From Bacillota bacterium (GTDB lineage: Bacteria > Bacillota_I > Bacilli_A > Izemoplasmatales > UBA1188): DNA of 44,134 nucleotides. The notes under the pieces are model-generated. The model ran no database searches, had not been told where the DNA came from, and saw only the letters and a list, made by a program, of their open reading frames with translations. The DNA lies in the NCBI GenBank assembly GCA_023410715.1, contig JAEYPN010000019.1, forward strand, positions 1 through 44,134. The letters run 5' to 3'. The translations under genes were made by a program, and so were the position numbers. Below are positions 9,680-17,989 of the stretch, one piece after another (the first letter of the stretch is position 1; every line of letters starts with the position of its first letter).

Positions 9680-10243
9680 ATGATTTTACTTAAAAATATT
9701 CTTCAAGAAGGAGATCCAGTTTTAAGAAAAAAAGCAGCTGAAGTAAAGATTCCCTTAACAAAAAAAGACCAAAAAACAATCGAAGACATGATGGAGTATC
9801 TTGAGAATTCTCAAGATGAAATACTTTGCGAAAAATATGGCCTACGTGGCGGTGTGGGACTCGCTGCCCCTCAGATAGGTGTTAGTAAAAGAATATTTTG
9901 CATGCTAACTTTTGATGAAAAAAATAAAAACTTTTATAAATATGCATTTATTAATCCGTTAATAGTTGCTAATTCAATTGAAAAAACATATCTTCCTGGT
10001 GGAGAAGGCTGCCTATCTGTTGAAGAAAGCAAAAATAATACCGTACTGCGTTATTCTAAGATTAAGATTAAAGCGATGTCTTATAATTTTAAGACTAAAA
10101 TTGTGGAGCCAGTTAGCCTAACTTTAACAGGTTACCCTTCGATTGTGTTTCAACATGAATATGATCATCTAAATGGTATTTTATTTGTTGATAAAATTAC
10201 CACTGATGTCTTTAAGTATGAACCACTTAAATTTACTGATTAA
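9680..10243 (+). CDS. def: peptide deformylase
   Basis: Removes the N-formyl group from new proteins. All three deformylase motifs are present: GVGLAAPQIG (residues ~59-68), EGCLSVEE (~113-120, the metal Cys) and QHEYDHLNG (~155-163, with both metal His residues and the catalytic Glu). 187 aa with an extended N-terminus, as in Gram-positive type 2 enzymes. The start has GGTGAT at the right spacing. It is last in a four-gene operon, followed at once by a terminator. Confidence 0.97.
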   Translation: MILLKNILQEGDPVLRKKAAEVKIPLTKKDQKTIEDMMEYLENSQDEILCEKYGLRGGVGLAAPQIGVSKRIFCMLTFDEKNKNFYKYAFINPLIVANSIEKTYLPGGEGCLSVEESKNNTVLRYSKIKIKAMSYNFKTKIVEPVSLTLTGYPSIVFQHEYDHLNGILFVDKITTDVFKYEPLKFTD

Positions 10244-10253
10244 AAATAAAATA

Positions 10254-10294
10254 AGCATGGCTTTTTAAAATTTAAGCCATGCTTTCATTTTTTT
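10254..10294 (+). terminator. intrinsic terminator of the def operon
   Basis: AGCATGGCTT (10254-10263) pairs with AAGCCATGCT (10274-10283), followed by a T-rich tract to 10294. It lies between convergent genes. Confidence 0.85.
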
Positions 10295-10631
10295 ATTCTA
10301 CGACTTCGCCAGATTTTTTTGTAAACCTAACAAATTTCTTTCCTTTATAGGTTAGAAGTCCTTCTTCTTCAGTTTTAATTGAAATATAAATGCGATGCTT
10401 TACATAACATTTAAATGGTTTATGATTTTCTCTTTCAAAAACAACATAATAAAGTTCATTCTCGATGCCCACTGTATTTTTGCTAGTTGAGCATTTTTTT
10501 ATAGCAACCTTTGCATTTACTTCTTTTTCGCTAGAACGTCTGTTAATAATGCCATTTATAATTCTTGTGGCAATTATAAACACAAAAAAGCTGATAAAAA
10601 GAACTAAAAAGATTATTCCATATATTTTCAT
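10293..10631 (-). CDS. DUF2500-like small membrane protein
   Basis: One N-terminal transmembrane helix (about residues 3-25) is followed by a basic stretch and a small beta-rich domain. That domain carries YYVVFERENHK, a cysteine-bearing strand and the ending GLLTYKGKKFVRF, which matches the DUF2500 pattern of small membrane proteins of unknown function. I chose the ATG at 10631 (112 aa), preceded by AGTAGGA at good spacing. A longer reading frame to 10667 would begin almost at the transcription start predicted from TATAAT at 10676-10681. Single-gene unit, convergent with def. Confidence 0.7.
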   Translation of the reverse strand: MKIYGIIFLVLFISFFVFIIATRIINGIINRRSSEKEVNAKVAIKKCSTSKNTVGIENELYYVVFERENHKPFKCYVKHRIYISIKTEEEGLLTYKGKKFVRFTKKSGEVVE

Positions 10632-10675
10632 AATAAATCCTACTTTCATATTTAAGTTTAAATCCATACAAAAAC

Positions 10676-10681
10676 ATTATA
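10676..10681 (-). promoter_or_regulatory. -10 box for the DUF2500 gene
   Basis: TATAAT on the minus strand. The hexamer 17 bases upstream (TTTCAG) is a poor -35. It supports the downstream start at 10631. Confidence 0.4.
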
Positions 10682-10830
10682 ACATTTTTAATCTAATTCT
10701 GAAATCATTTTTTTAGAATAACAAAAAATAATAGCCATTATATAATTATTATTTATCATAAAACATTACTTTAAACATTCATTTTTCTCCATTTTTTATC
10801 AAGAAAAAAAATATTTCATTAGATGAGTTC

Positions 10831-10859
10831 TTGACAAAACAAATTTTTTGTAATATTAT
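10831..10859 (+). promoter_or_regulatory. sigma-70-type promoter of tRNA-Lys
   Basis: A consensus TTGACA (10831-10836), a 17-base spacer and TATTAT (10854-10859), 13 bases before the tRNA. This is the strongest promoter match in the window, as expected for a stable RNA. Confidence 0.85.
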
Positions 10860-10872
10860 ATTAAATGCTTAT

Positions 10873-10948
10873 GCGCTTTTAGCTCAGTTGGTAGAGCAAC
10901 TGACTCTTAATCAGTGGGTCTGCGGTTCGAGTCCGTAAAGGCGCACCA
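10873..10948 (+). tRNA. tRNA-Lys (anticodon CTT)
   Basis: 76 bases with encoded CCA. Acceptor GCGCTTT pairs with AAGGCGC. D arm, anticodon loop CTCTTAA and T-loop GGTTCGAGTCC are all in place. A lone tRNA unit with its own promoter and terminator. Confidence 0.97.
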
Positions 10949-10957
10949 TTTGAATTT

Positions 10958-10985
10958 AAAAAGGCTAATTAATTAGCCTTTTTTT
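10958..10985. terminator. bidirectional terminator after tRNA-Lys
   Basis: A perfect palindrome of AAAAAGGCTAATT (10958-10970) and AATTAGCCTTTTT (10971-10983), with A and T runs on both sides. It ends the tRNA on the plus strand and the pncA-pncB-lipoprotein operon on the minus strand. Confidence 0.85.
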
Positions 10986-10988
10986 ATT

Positions 10989-11780
10989 TTATCTAAAATC
11001 ATTTATTTCCTTTTTTTCGTAAAAGTATTTTATATCCATGTTATTAGTACAACTAAGAGAACCGAAAACTGGGAAATCAAGTTCATATATTTCATGAATA
11101 ATAACCTTTTCTATTAAATAATCTTTATTATATAAAATAGTTATCTCAATTAATGAAAATTTTGGATAGTCATTTGAATTTGCCATCCTTTTAATCTCTT
11201 TAGCGTATTTTTTAGTTGATTCTAATGGATCTAATTTCAGTTCAATTTTATTATCAGATATGCTATACCAAGTAATCGACTTTAAATCAATTTCATACCC
11301 GGTAAACTCATAAGGATTCGTACCATACTCATCTAAATAAGTATTAAAATCTTTAGTTTCAAATTCATTATTCCAAGTAACTGAACTAGATATTTTTTTG
11401 GCACTTCTTATATAGCAGGTACCTTCATCAATAATCATCTGTTCAGCAACCTGCTTTAAGGAACTAGTACTGATTGATTCTTTAAATAATAACTGACCAT
11501 TTTTTATAATTGTTGATTCAACTTTTTGTTTATGGGTAGTTACAAAAGCAAAAGTTGAAACAATACCACTTGTATTTGTATAATAATTTTCTTGTTTAGC
11601 TAAATTATTTTTAAGATTAATAATAAGTTCTATTACCTTTTCTTTTTCTACTGAAATAAGTGATTGTTTAGTTGGTAAAGTTGTATTTTGTGTTGTTATT
11701 TTTGTTGATGTTATTTTACTACAGCTAAATAAGAAAAAAACCGTAATTATTAGTTCAGAAATCATTAAAGCCTTTTTCAT
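10989..11780 (-). CDS. lipoprotein of unknown function
   Basis: A signal peptide with lipobox LFSC gives Cys20 as the lipidated residue. A Thr/Ser-rich linker follows, then about 220 residues of mixed alpha/beta sequence without a motif I recognise. Predicted to be anchored on the outer face of the membrane. It is the last gene of the NAD-salvage operon: its ATG overlaps the pncB stop as TAATG, so translation is probably coupled. A role in nicotinate handling would be a guess; a substrate-binding role is not supported by any recognised fold. Confidence 0.8.
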   Translation of the reverse strand: MKKALMISELIITVFFLFSCSKITSTKITTQNTTLPTKQSLISVEKEKVIELIINLKNNLAKQENYYTNTSGIVSTFAFVTTHKQKVESTIIKNGQLLFKESISTSSLKQVAEQMIIDEGTCYIRSAKKISSSVTWNNEFETKDFNTYLDEYGTNPYEFTGYEIDLKSITWYSISDNKIELKLDPLESTKKYAKEIKRMANSNDYPKFSLIEITILYNKDYLIEKVIIHEIYELDFPVFGSLSCTNNMDIKYFYEKKEINDFR

Positions 11781-13204
11781 TATTTAGACAAAAGTTCCTT
11801 CTTAATCTTCGTTAATTTATCAGACAAATTAATAATATATAAATGCGGATTTTCTAAACGTAAGGCTTCATCCCACAAAGTATTTAATTCACTTTGAACT
11901 TTTTCTCTTATTTCAAAAATATTTGCTGGTTCAATAACAACTTTTCCATTTTCAATAAACTTTTTTCTTACATCTAAAACTGTATAATTATTAATTTCTT
12001 TCTTTACCCATTCTTTTGATGGATGAGTCAAAACTAGTTTGCCATTAGGCATTTCTTCATCATAAACGCAGATTAAATCCGAAATTAATTTATGGTTTTT
12101 ATCATATAAACGATATATTTTTTTAAAGTGTGGATTTGTTATTTTTTCAATATTATCTGATATCTTAATTTTCGGAATTATAACTCCATCTTTTTCAATA
12201 GCAACAAGCTTATATACCCCACCAAAAACTGGATTAGATTTGGCAGTAATCATATTTTCACCAACTCCAAATAAGTCAATTGGCGCACCTTGAAGTAATA
12301 ATGAATTAATTAAATATTCATCTAACGCATTTGATACGACAATCTTTGTATCTATTAAGCCTGCTTCATTTAACATAAAACGAGCCTTTTTGGATAAATA
12401 AGCTAGATCACCACTATCAATTCTAATGCCCTTTAAAGATTTCCCCATAGGTTTCAATACTTCATTAAATGTTTTAATGGCATTAGGAACGCCACTATCA
12501 AGAGTATTGTAAGTATCTACTAGTAAAACACAGTTATCAGGAAAGCTTTCAGCATATGCCTTAAAAGCTAAAAGCTCTGAGTCAAATGCTTGAACAAAGC
12601 TATGAGCCATCGTTCCAAGAACTGGAACGCCATAAGTTTTGCCTGTTTCTGTACATGCTGTTCCTGTTGCCCCAGCAACAAAAGCATCTAGTGCCCCATC
12701 AACAGCGGCTTCCTCCCCTTGGGCTCTTCTTGAACCAAATTCCATTACAGAACGGCCACTAGCACTTCTTACAATTCTACTAGCTTTAGTTGTGATTAAA
12801 CTAGAGCGGTTGAAAAATAAAAGAAGTGATGTTTCTACTAACTGTGCTTCAAGAAGCGGTGCTTTAATCGTAATAATTGGCTCATTAGGAAAAACAATTG
12901 TTCCATCAGGAACAGCCCACATATCCCCAGTAAATTTAATCTTTGATAATTCATTAATATATTCAGGTGTAAAGACATTTAAGTTCTTTAAATATTTAAT
13001 ATCTTCATTTGAAAAATGAAATTGACTTAAGTATTTTACACAATTAGAAACACCATTGGCAATAACAAAGCTCCCATTATCAGGCACAGTTCTAAAAAAC
13101 AAATCAAAATAAGCAATATCTTCATGGATCTTTTTATTAAAATATCCCTGACCCATTGTTAGTTCATAAAAATCAATTAGTAAATTTTTAAATTCTCTTT
13201 GCAT
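11780..13204 (-). CDS. pncB: nicotinate phosphoribosyltransferase
   Basis: Makes nicotinate mononucleotide from nicotinate and PRPP, the committed step of the Preiss-Handler NAD salvage route. Family blocks in order: LLIDFYELTMGQGYF (residues 8-22), DLFFR, an EFGSRRAQG loop near 158-166, GIRIDSGDLAY near 238-248, and GVGENMITAKSNPVFGGVYK around 297-316. 474 aa, full length, cytoplasmic. Starts by TAATG overlap with the Nudix gene and ends by the same overlap with the lipoprotein. The upstream neighbour pncA supplies nicotinate. Confidence 0.97.
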   Translation of the reverse strand: MQREFKNLLIDFYELTMGQGYFNKKIHEDIAYFDLFFRTVPDNGSFVIANGVSNCVKYLSQFHFSNEDIKYLKNLNVFTPEYINELSKIKFTGDMWAVPDGTIVFPNEPIITIKAPLLEAQLVETSLLLFFNRSSLITTKASRIVRSASGRSVMEFGSRRAQGEEAAVDGALDAFVAGATGTACTETGKTYGVPVLGTMAHSFVQAFDSELLAFKAYAESFPDNCVLLVDTYNTLDSGVPNAIKTFNEVLKPMGKSLKGIRIDSGDLAYLSKKARFMLNEAGLIDTKIVVSNALDEYLINSLLLQGAPIDLFGVGENMITAKSNPVFGGVYKLVAIEKDGVIIPKIKISDNIEKITNPHFKKIYRLYDKNHKLISDLICVYDEEMPNGKLVLTHPSKEWVKKEINNYTVLDVRKKFIENGKVVIEPANIFEIREKVQSELNTLWDEALRLENPHLYIINLSDKLTKIKKELLSK

Positions 13205-13806
13205 TAGTTTTTCTCCTTATTCTTAAAAGCAGATTCATACTTATGCCTATAGTAAAATTCCTTTAACTGCAAAGCACTTTGCATACCAACATTATTTTGT
13301 TCAATAAAAGTTAATAAATCGTCTATTAAAAGAGTTTTAATGCTAATATCCTCAAAGCTACCTAAATCTTGGGCATAAGATAACTTGACTTCTGCTTCAT
13401 AGCATTCAATTACTTCATCAGATAAACCAGCACCTGTATAACTTGCTTTTTGGACTAGTTCTATTTTAACAACTTCAGCGCCAATTTCTTCTTTTAGTTC
13501 TCTTTTTGCAGCATCAAGTCCTTCTTCATTTTCATCAATTAATCCCGCAGGAACACTAAAAATATAAGAATTGATAGGATACCTAAATTCCTTGATCAAA
13601 ATAACATATGTTTTATCATCCTTAACAAAATAAGGTAAAATTCTTACCGCATCAACTTTATGAATTCCTAAACACTCAAGTTCATTTTGATTTCTTCTTG
13701 AGGCAAAATTATAATGATAGTACTGACCATCTACTAAATAAGAACACTGGTACATATTTAGATATTGTAGATCTGTTTTTTTATCTACACCTATTATTTT
13801 CTTCAC
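13204..13806 (-). CDS. Nudix hydrolase, ADP-ribose pyrophosphatase-like
   Basis: A complete Nudix box runs from GLIDENEEG to RELKEEIGAE near residues 93-116 (pattern G-x5-E-x7-REUxEE-x-GU), preceded by FSVPAG. YTGAGLSDE follows the box, as in ADP-ribose pyrophosphatases of the NudF type. 200 aa. The start is GTG: its last two bases form the pncA TGA stop (GTGA overlap), and no better ATG is near. Placed between pncA and pncB, it probably recycles ADP-ribose or controls an NAD breakdown product. The exact substrate is inferred. Confidence 0.88.
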   Translation of the reverse strand: MKKIIGVDKKTDLQYLNMYQCSYLVDGQYYHYNFASRRNQNELECLGIHKVDAVRILPYFVKDDKTYVILIKEFRYPINSYIFSVPAGLIDENEEGLDAAKRELKEEIGAEVVKIELVQKASYTGAGLSDEVIECYEAEVKLSYAQDLGSFEDISIKTLLIDDLLTFIEQNNVGMQSALQLKEFYYRHKYESAFKNKEKN

Positions 13807-14369
13807 TTGACAATATCCTCTGTCTTTATTATTATTGCGCCATTTTCTTTCATTAAATTAAGTGAATGGTTATGTGAATCAAGAGCATTATGATTATCAC
13901 TATCAAATGTATAGCAAGCATCATCAATTACATATATTTTAGTATTTTTATTTTCTTCTTTAATATATCTAAGATAGCTTAAAACAAAACCACTTACACA
14001 AATATCTGTACAGCATCCGCATACATAAACATTTCTAAACTCACGCTTTAAAAGTTCTTTAAATTCTTTAGTAATAAAGCCATTTGTTGTATTCTTTTCA
14101 ATTATTTGCATCATATTTTCATATGCCTTTAATTCAGGTATCAAGTCGCTTTCTTCTGTTCCTTTTATACAATGAGGTAAAAACACCTTAAATTCTACAT
14201 CTTGAATGTCATGCGAATCCTTAAAGGCAACAATATCAATTTTTTTATTTTGTGCATAATTAATTAATTCAATAATATTAGGCGTAATTTTATTTATTTT
14301 TATATCAGCTAATAAGCCAAAATTAACAAAGCCATTTACCATATCAACAATAACTAATAAATCATTCAT
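13803..14369 (-). CDS. pncA: nicotinamidase (isochorismatase-like hydrolase)
   Basis: Converts nicotinamide to nicotinate for PncB. The catalytic triad is visible as D9 (VIVDMVNG), K92 (EKNTTNGF) and C124 (CTDICV). Metal ligands D51, H53 and H66 lie in KDSHD and LPHC. 188 aa, matching the family. First gene of the operon pncA-nudix-pncB-lipoprotein, with AGGAGG before its ATG. It ends in TGA overlapped by the next start. Confidence 0.93.
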   Translation of the reverse strand: MNDLLVIVDMVNGFVNFGLLADIKINKITPNIIELINYAQNKKIDIVAFKDSHDIQDVEFKVFLPHCIKGTEESDLIPELKAYENMMQIIEKNTTNGFITKEFKELLKREFRNVYVCGCCTDICVSGFVLSYLRYIKEENKNTKIYVIDDACYTFDSDNHNALDSHNHSLNLMKENGAIIIKTEDIVK

Positions 14370-14397
14370 TTTATAACCTCCTAAATAATTATATCAT

Positions 14398-14426
14398 ATA
14401 ATATGATTTACTATTTTAATCATCAA
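14398..14426 (-). promoter_or_regulatory. promoter of the pncA operon
   Basis: TTGATG (14421-14426), a 17-base spacer and TATTAT (14398-14403) on the minus strand, ahead of AGGAGG and the pncA ATG. A second TATAAT lies a few bases downstream. I see no clear NiaR-type operator. Confidence 0.6.
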
Positions 14427-14469
14427 CCAATTAAATTAAATAATTACTTTATTTTCCATTTTTTTATGA

Positions 14470-14475
14470 TATAAT
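14470..14475 (+). promoter_or_regulatory. extended -10 box for the lipoprotein at 14502
   Basis: TATAAT preceded by TGA (extended -10 form). The matching -35 position holds only a weak TTTATT. Confidence 0.45.
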
Positions 14476-14501
14476 AAAAATACAAGGAGAGGAAAATAAT
14501 A

Positions 14502-14978
14502 ATGAAAAAACTTTTAATTTGCTTAACAGTTTTATTTTTTGGCTTTGGATTAACGGGATGCCAAGCAGAACCAAAATATTTTACAGTTCAAGACCTGACT
14601 ATTACTCTAGATGATTCATTTGTTGAGACTAGTCAAATAGGTGTTAGTCTAGCTTTAGTTTCTAAAAAATATGTTGTTGCGATTACTACTAATAATCAAT
14701 TATCTTCATATTCACTTACATCATTTGGTGATTTGCTTGAAAACAACTTTAAAGTTACCCTAGACTTTGAAGATGCAAAAACAGCTGAAGATGTAGATTT
14801 CTTATTTGCTACTTATGATAATACTGGTGGCGATTCAATTGAATACTCTTATTTATCAGCAATTTATAAGAATAATAGTGTATTCTACGTTGTAGACTTC
14901 TGCTGTGAGAAGAAAAATAATTCTGAAGAAGTAATGGCAGAATTTCTAAACTGGGCAAAAACTGTTGTATTTAATTAA
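14502..14978 (+). CDS. small lipoprotein of unknown function
   Basis: 158 aa. A signal peptide with lipobox LTGC gives Cys20. The mature part starts with a short linker, then a beta-rich domain opening with FTVQDLTITLDDSF. The overall pattern resembles small secreted lipoproteins seen in gut Firmicutes, with no assigned role. AAGGAGAGG lies at normal spacing before the ATG. It stands alone between a promoter and a terminator, so it is probably transcribed by itself. Confidence 0.8.
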   Translation: MKKLLICLTVLFFGFGLTGCQAEPKYFTVQDLTITLDDSFVETSQIGVSLALVSKKYVVAITTNNQLSSYSLTSFGDLLENNFKVTLDFEDAKTAEDVDFLFATYDNTGGDSIEYSYLSAIYKNNSVFYVVDFCCEKKNNSEEVMAEFLNWAKTVVFN

Positions 14979-15002
14979 AGGATATTTTTATCCTTTTTTT
15001 AT
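14977..15002 (+). terminator. intrinsic terminator of the small lipoprotein gene
   Basis: AAAGGATA (14977-14984) pairs with TATCCTTT (14989-14996) around a 4-base loop, followed by a T run. The left arm overlaps the stop codon. Confidence 0.8.
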
Positions 15003-15065
15003 TTTTATGCAAAATTCACATGAAAAACCTATTTTTTTATTATATAATAGATTTTGGTGATAAAA

Positions 15066-16157
15066 ATGATCTATGAAGTAAAAGATAGAAAAAGGCTTAA
15101 ACAGTTTATCTATTATGTTAAAGAACTATATGGCAATAATGAACTTTACGTATACCCTATTTTTAAAACTCTTTTTAAAGAACTTAAACAAGAAATTTTA
15201 ATAAGTAACCGTTATACAGGCTTACTTGCTTATCGTGATAAAAAGATAGTTGGTAGAATTCTTTTCACTTATGAATTTAATAATAAAAAAAATATGAATG
15301 TATGTTATTTTTCTTTTTTTGATCAAATAAATGATGCAAAAGTTACAGAAGAACTATTTGCTTATATTTTTAATGATATGAAAAAGAATAATGTAACCTA
15401 TATTGAAGGAACATTCTCACCATATGATCCTGATACAAGACGAGGGGTGTTAGTTGAAGGCTTTAACCAATCACCAACACTTTTTTGTTCATACAATTAT
15501 GAATACTATAATGACTTGCTCTGCAAAATGGGATTTATTAAGGCTTTAGATACTGTTGAGTTAAATGTGGATCTAAATAAATTTGTATATTCAAAATTAA
15601 TTCGTTTAGGAAACTTGGTAAAAAACAGATACGATGTTAGAGTTGATAATATGAATTATCGCAACTTAGAAAAAGATATTAATGATGTTCATGAGATTCT
15701 TCAAAGTGCCACAACAGAAATTAATTATCAGGAAGCCCCATCAATTGAACTAATAAGATCAGTTGCAAAATCGATGAAACTCTTTATTAATCCAGAATTA
15801 ATAAAGATTGCTAGAGAAAATAAAACAAATAAACCAATTGGCTTTTGCTTAATTTTACCTGATTTTAATGAAGTCATTAAAAAGACAAAGGGTCGTTTTA
15901 GACCAATAAAATATTTACTATTAAGAAAAAAGATTGAACGTGTAAAAGGAACACTCCAATATATTATTCCTGAATATCAAAATACTGGCCTTCTAGGCAT
16001 AATATACTTATCAGTCTATGAAACAATGCAAAAATATCATATAAATTATTTTTCAGCTGGTACAATAGTTGAATATAACCATAAATCAATTGATGCTCTT
16101 CTTCATTTTGGAGCAGAAATAAGTAAGAGATATCGTTTGTATGGAAAGGAAATATAA
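15066..16157 (+). CDS. GNAT-fold acetyltransferase-like protein, function unknown
   Basis: A two-lobe protein of about 363 aa belonging to a widespread uncharacterised family. It has an N-terminal lobe with LAYRDKKIVGRIL, then FFDQINDAKVTEELF, and the marker GVLVEGFNQSPTL followed by YNYEYYNDLLCKMGF, where the family usually shows a Pro-Tyr-Tyr block. The C-terminal half has a second GNAT-like part (PIGFCLILPDFNEV). I set the start at ATG 15066 because GGTGAT lies six bases upstream. The frame can be read from a TTG at 15054, but that would overlap the ribosome site. The stop overlaps the next ATG, so it is coupled to the DUF819 gene. Substrate unknown. Confidence 0.75.
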   Translation: MIYEVKDRKRLKQFIYYVKELYGNNELYVYPIFKTLFKELKQEILISNRYTGLLAYRDKKIVGRILFTYEFNNKKNMNVCYFSFFDQINDAKVTEELFAYIFNDMKKNNVTYIEGTFSPYDPDTRRGVLVEGFNQSPTLFCSYNYEYYNDLLCKMGFIKALDTVELNVDLNKFVYSKLIRLGNLVKNRYDVRVDNMNYRNLEKDINDVHEILQSATTEINYQEAPSIELIRSVAKSMKLFINPELIKIARENKTNKPIGFCLILPDFNEVIKKTKGRFRPIKYLLLRKKIERVKGTLQYIIPEYQNTGLLGIIYLSVYETMQKYHINYFSAGTIVEYNHKSIDALLHFGAEISKRYRLYGKEI

Positions 16158-17332
16158 TGATAACTGTAATTCAAACTATTTTATTTTTAGTTGCACCTTA
16201 TTTATTAATTAAGAATAGGACAAATAAATTTATTAAAACCCTTGGTCCTATTGCGATTGCATATGCAGGTGGATTGTTTTTTTCACTTGTTGTTTTTATT
16301 TTAAAAAAATTAAATATAGAAGTCAACTTAATAACTGATGTCAGTGAAATTGGTTCTTATTTAGCAATTGGTATTGCAATTCCTTTACTTTTATTTAGTG
16401 TTGATTTACGTGAACTTAAAAAACTTACTAAACCAATGATTCTTGCTTTTAGTATTTTAATTGTTTCTGTAACAATTACAGTCATTACTACATATTATGC
16501 ATATGGAAGAACTGTTGAAAATGGACGTGAGCTTTCAGCGATGGCTGCAGGTTTATATACTGGTGGCACACCAAATCTAAATGCAATTGGTAGTTTTTTT
16601 AGATTAGATTCTAAAGTTATTGCCCTTGCTAATCTTTCAGATATGATCGTTGGGGCAGTTTTATATGCAATTTTATTGACAATTGCTAAACCGTTCTTTA
16701 AATTATTTTTAAAAGAGAAAAAAGAAAAATATGTTCGCGAAGAAATATTGATTGATGATTATGAAAATAAAATTGAAAAAATTGATCATAAGCCTTTAGT
16801 TAAGAATTTTTTTATCGCTTTATTTATGGTTATAATTGGAGCTTTAATTGGCGTTGTTATTTGGTTTCTTGGTGGGGCTAAAGACGGACTTTTAATTGAT
16901 ATATTAGTTCCATCGCTTATGCTTGCAGTTACTATTTTTGGTATTGCTGGTTCATTTATAAAAAAAATAAGAAATGTTAAAGGCAATACAGTTTTAGGAC
17001 AATATTTAATTTTAGTTTTTTCATTTGCTTTAGCATCTTCTGTTGATTTAGCATCAATTAATCAGGGATTTGTGAAAATCTTCTTACTATATGCCGTCAT
17101 TACTTTTGGTATATTACTTGTTGATTTGATAATTTCAAAGATTTTTGATATAGATGTCGATTGTACGCTTGTCGCAATTACCGCAGGAATTTATGGCCCT
17201 GCCTTCGTTCCGGCTCTTACACAACAAATAAAGAATGATGATTTATGTGCTCCAGGATTAATTTGTGGCGCTTTAGGATATGCTATTGGTACTTTCTTAG
17301 GAATATTTATTGCTTGTGTTACACTTTTTTAA
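16157..17332 (+). CDS. DUF819 family membrane transporter-like protein
   Basis: 391 aa with about 10-11 hydrophobic segments in two halves joined by a charged loop near residues 185-215. Conserved features include a TGGTPNLNAIG re-entrant-like motif at about 134-145 and PALTQQI near 350 in the second half, both at positions typical of DUF819 (YjcL-like) proteins. The family resembles ion-coupled anion or dicarboxylate carriers, but the substrate is unknown. It overlaps the GNAT gene by one base (TAATG) and is the last gene before the tRNA cluster. Confidence 0.85.
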   Translation: MITVIQTILFLVAPYLLIKNRTNKFIKTLGPIAIAYAGGLFFSLVVFILKKLNIEVNLITDVSEIGSYLAIGIAIPLLLFSVDLRELKKLTKPMILAFSILIVSVTITVITTYYAYGRTVENGRELSAMAAGLYTGGTPNLNAIGSFFRLDSKVIALANLSDMIVGAVLYAILLTIAKPFFKLFLKEKKEKYVREEILIDDYENKIEKIDHKPLVKNFFIALFMVIIGALIGVVIWFLGGAKDGLLIDILVPSLMLAVTIFGIAGSFIKKIRNVKGNTVLGQYLILVFSFALASSVDLASINQGFVKIFLLYAVITFGILLVDLIISKIFDIDVDCTLVAITAGIYGPAFVPALTQQIKNDDLCAPGLICGALGYAIGTFLGIFIACVTLF

Positions 17333-17372
17333 AGAATAAAATAATTTTTGTTACACTTTTGTTAAAAAAAAC

Positions 17373-17401
17373 TTGATTTTTTATTTAAGATTTGGTATTA
17401 T
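17373..17401 (+). promoter_or_regulatory. promoter of the four-tRNA cluster
   Basis: TTGATT (17373-17378), a 17-base spacer and TATTAT (17396-17401), about 33 bases before tRNA-Asp. Confidence 0.7.
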
Positions 17402-17434
17402 ATATAACGGCCTTTGAATTTGGGCTTTGAACAA

Positions 17435-17511
17435 GGTCCTGTGGTGTAGTCGGTTAACATGTCAGTCTGTCACACTGGAGATCGCGGGTTCGAGTCCCGT
17501 CGGGACCGCCA
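17435..17511 (+). tRNA. tRNA-Asp (anticodon GTC)
   Basis: 77 bases with encoded CCA. Acceptor GGTCCTG pairs with CGGGACC. Anticodon loop CTGTCAC; T loop GGTTCGAGTCC. First tRNA of the cluster. Confidence 0.97.
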
Positions 17512-17516
17512 TTCAC

Positions 17517-17593
17517 GCACTCATAGCTCAATTGGATAGAGCGTTTGACTACGGATCAAAAGGCTAGGGGTTCGACTCCTCTTGGGTGCGCCA
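17517..17593 (+). tRNA. tRNA-Arg (anticodon ACG)
   Basis: 77 bases with encoded CCA. Acceptor GCACTCA pairs with TGGGTGC. Anticodon loop CTACGGA; the first A is presumably edited to inosine by TadA. Only five bases from tRNA-Asp. Confidence 0.97.
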
Positions 17594-17601
17594 TTATATT
17601 T

Positions 17602-17678
17602 CGGGAAGTAGCTTAGCTTGGTAGAGCGCCTGGTTTGGGACCAGGAGGTCGCAGGTTCGAATCCTGTCTTCCCGACCA
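17602..17678 (+). tRNA. tRNA-Pro (anticodon TGG)
   Basis: 77 bases with encoded CCA. Acceptor CGGGAAG pairs with CTTCCCG. Anticodon loop TTTGGGA; T loop GGTTCGAATCC. Confidence 0.97.
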
Positions 17679-17689
17679 TTTGATTAAAT

Positions 17690-17713
17690 AGAGTAAGAGC
17701 GATATCTTACTCT
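17690..17713 (+). terminator. hairpin between tRNA-Pro and tRNA-Cys
   Basis: AGAGTAAGA (17690-17698) pairs perfectly with TCTTACTCT (17705-17713), followed by TTATTAT. The interrupted T tail makes it a weak or partial terminator, or a processing signal; tRNA-Cys lies only 13 bases further on without a clear promoter of its own. Confidence 0.5.
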
Positions 17714-17726
17714 TTATTATAAAAGC

Positions 17727-17800
17727 GGGCTTGTAGCCAAGCGGTAAGGCAAGGGACTGCAACTCCCTCACCTGCGGTTCAAATCCGCACGAGCCCTCCA
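17727..17800 (+). tRNA. tRNA-Cys (anticodon GCA)
   Basis: 74 bases with encoded CCA and the U73 discriminator typical of Cys tRNA. Acceptor GGGCTTG pairs with CGAGCCC. Anticodon loop CTGCAAC. Confidence 0.97.
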
Positions 17801-17811
17801 AATGTATATCT

Positions 17812-17840
17812 AAGCTTGATGTAAAAATCAAGCTTTTTTT
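17812..17840 (+). terminator. terminator of the tRNA cluster
   Basis: AAGCTTGAT (17812-17820) pairs with ATCAAGCTT (17827-17835), followed by a T run. Confidence 0.85.
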
Positions 17841-17989
17841 ATTATCTAAAAATTTATAACAAATAAAACATAGTTTATGTTATAGTGTTTTTAACGATTT
17901 AAAATAATTAACAATTTAAAAAATTAACTAGCATTATATCAAAAACAAGAATAGATTATTTATTAAACTGAAAATTAAACTAAAAAAGT

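Noticed and set aside
12639..13019. 126-codon plus-strand frame
   Set aside because: Antisense to the conserved core of pncB; a by-product of codon bias, with no ribosome site.
14370..14501. NiaR operator in the pncA promoter region
   Set aside because: No clear palindromic site beyond AT-rich promoter sequence.
17613..17831. 72-codon minus-strand frame containing SGRQDSNLRPPGPKPGALP
   Set aside because: It is antisense to tRNA-Pro and tRNA-Cys; this peptide is a well-known false protein made by reading tRNA genes backwards.
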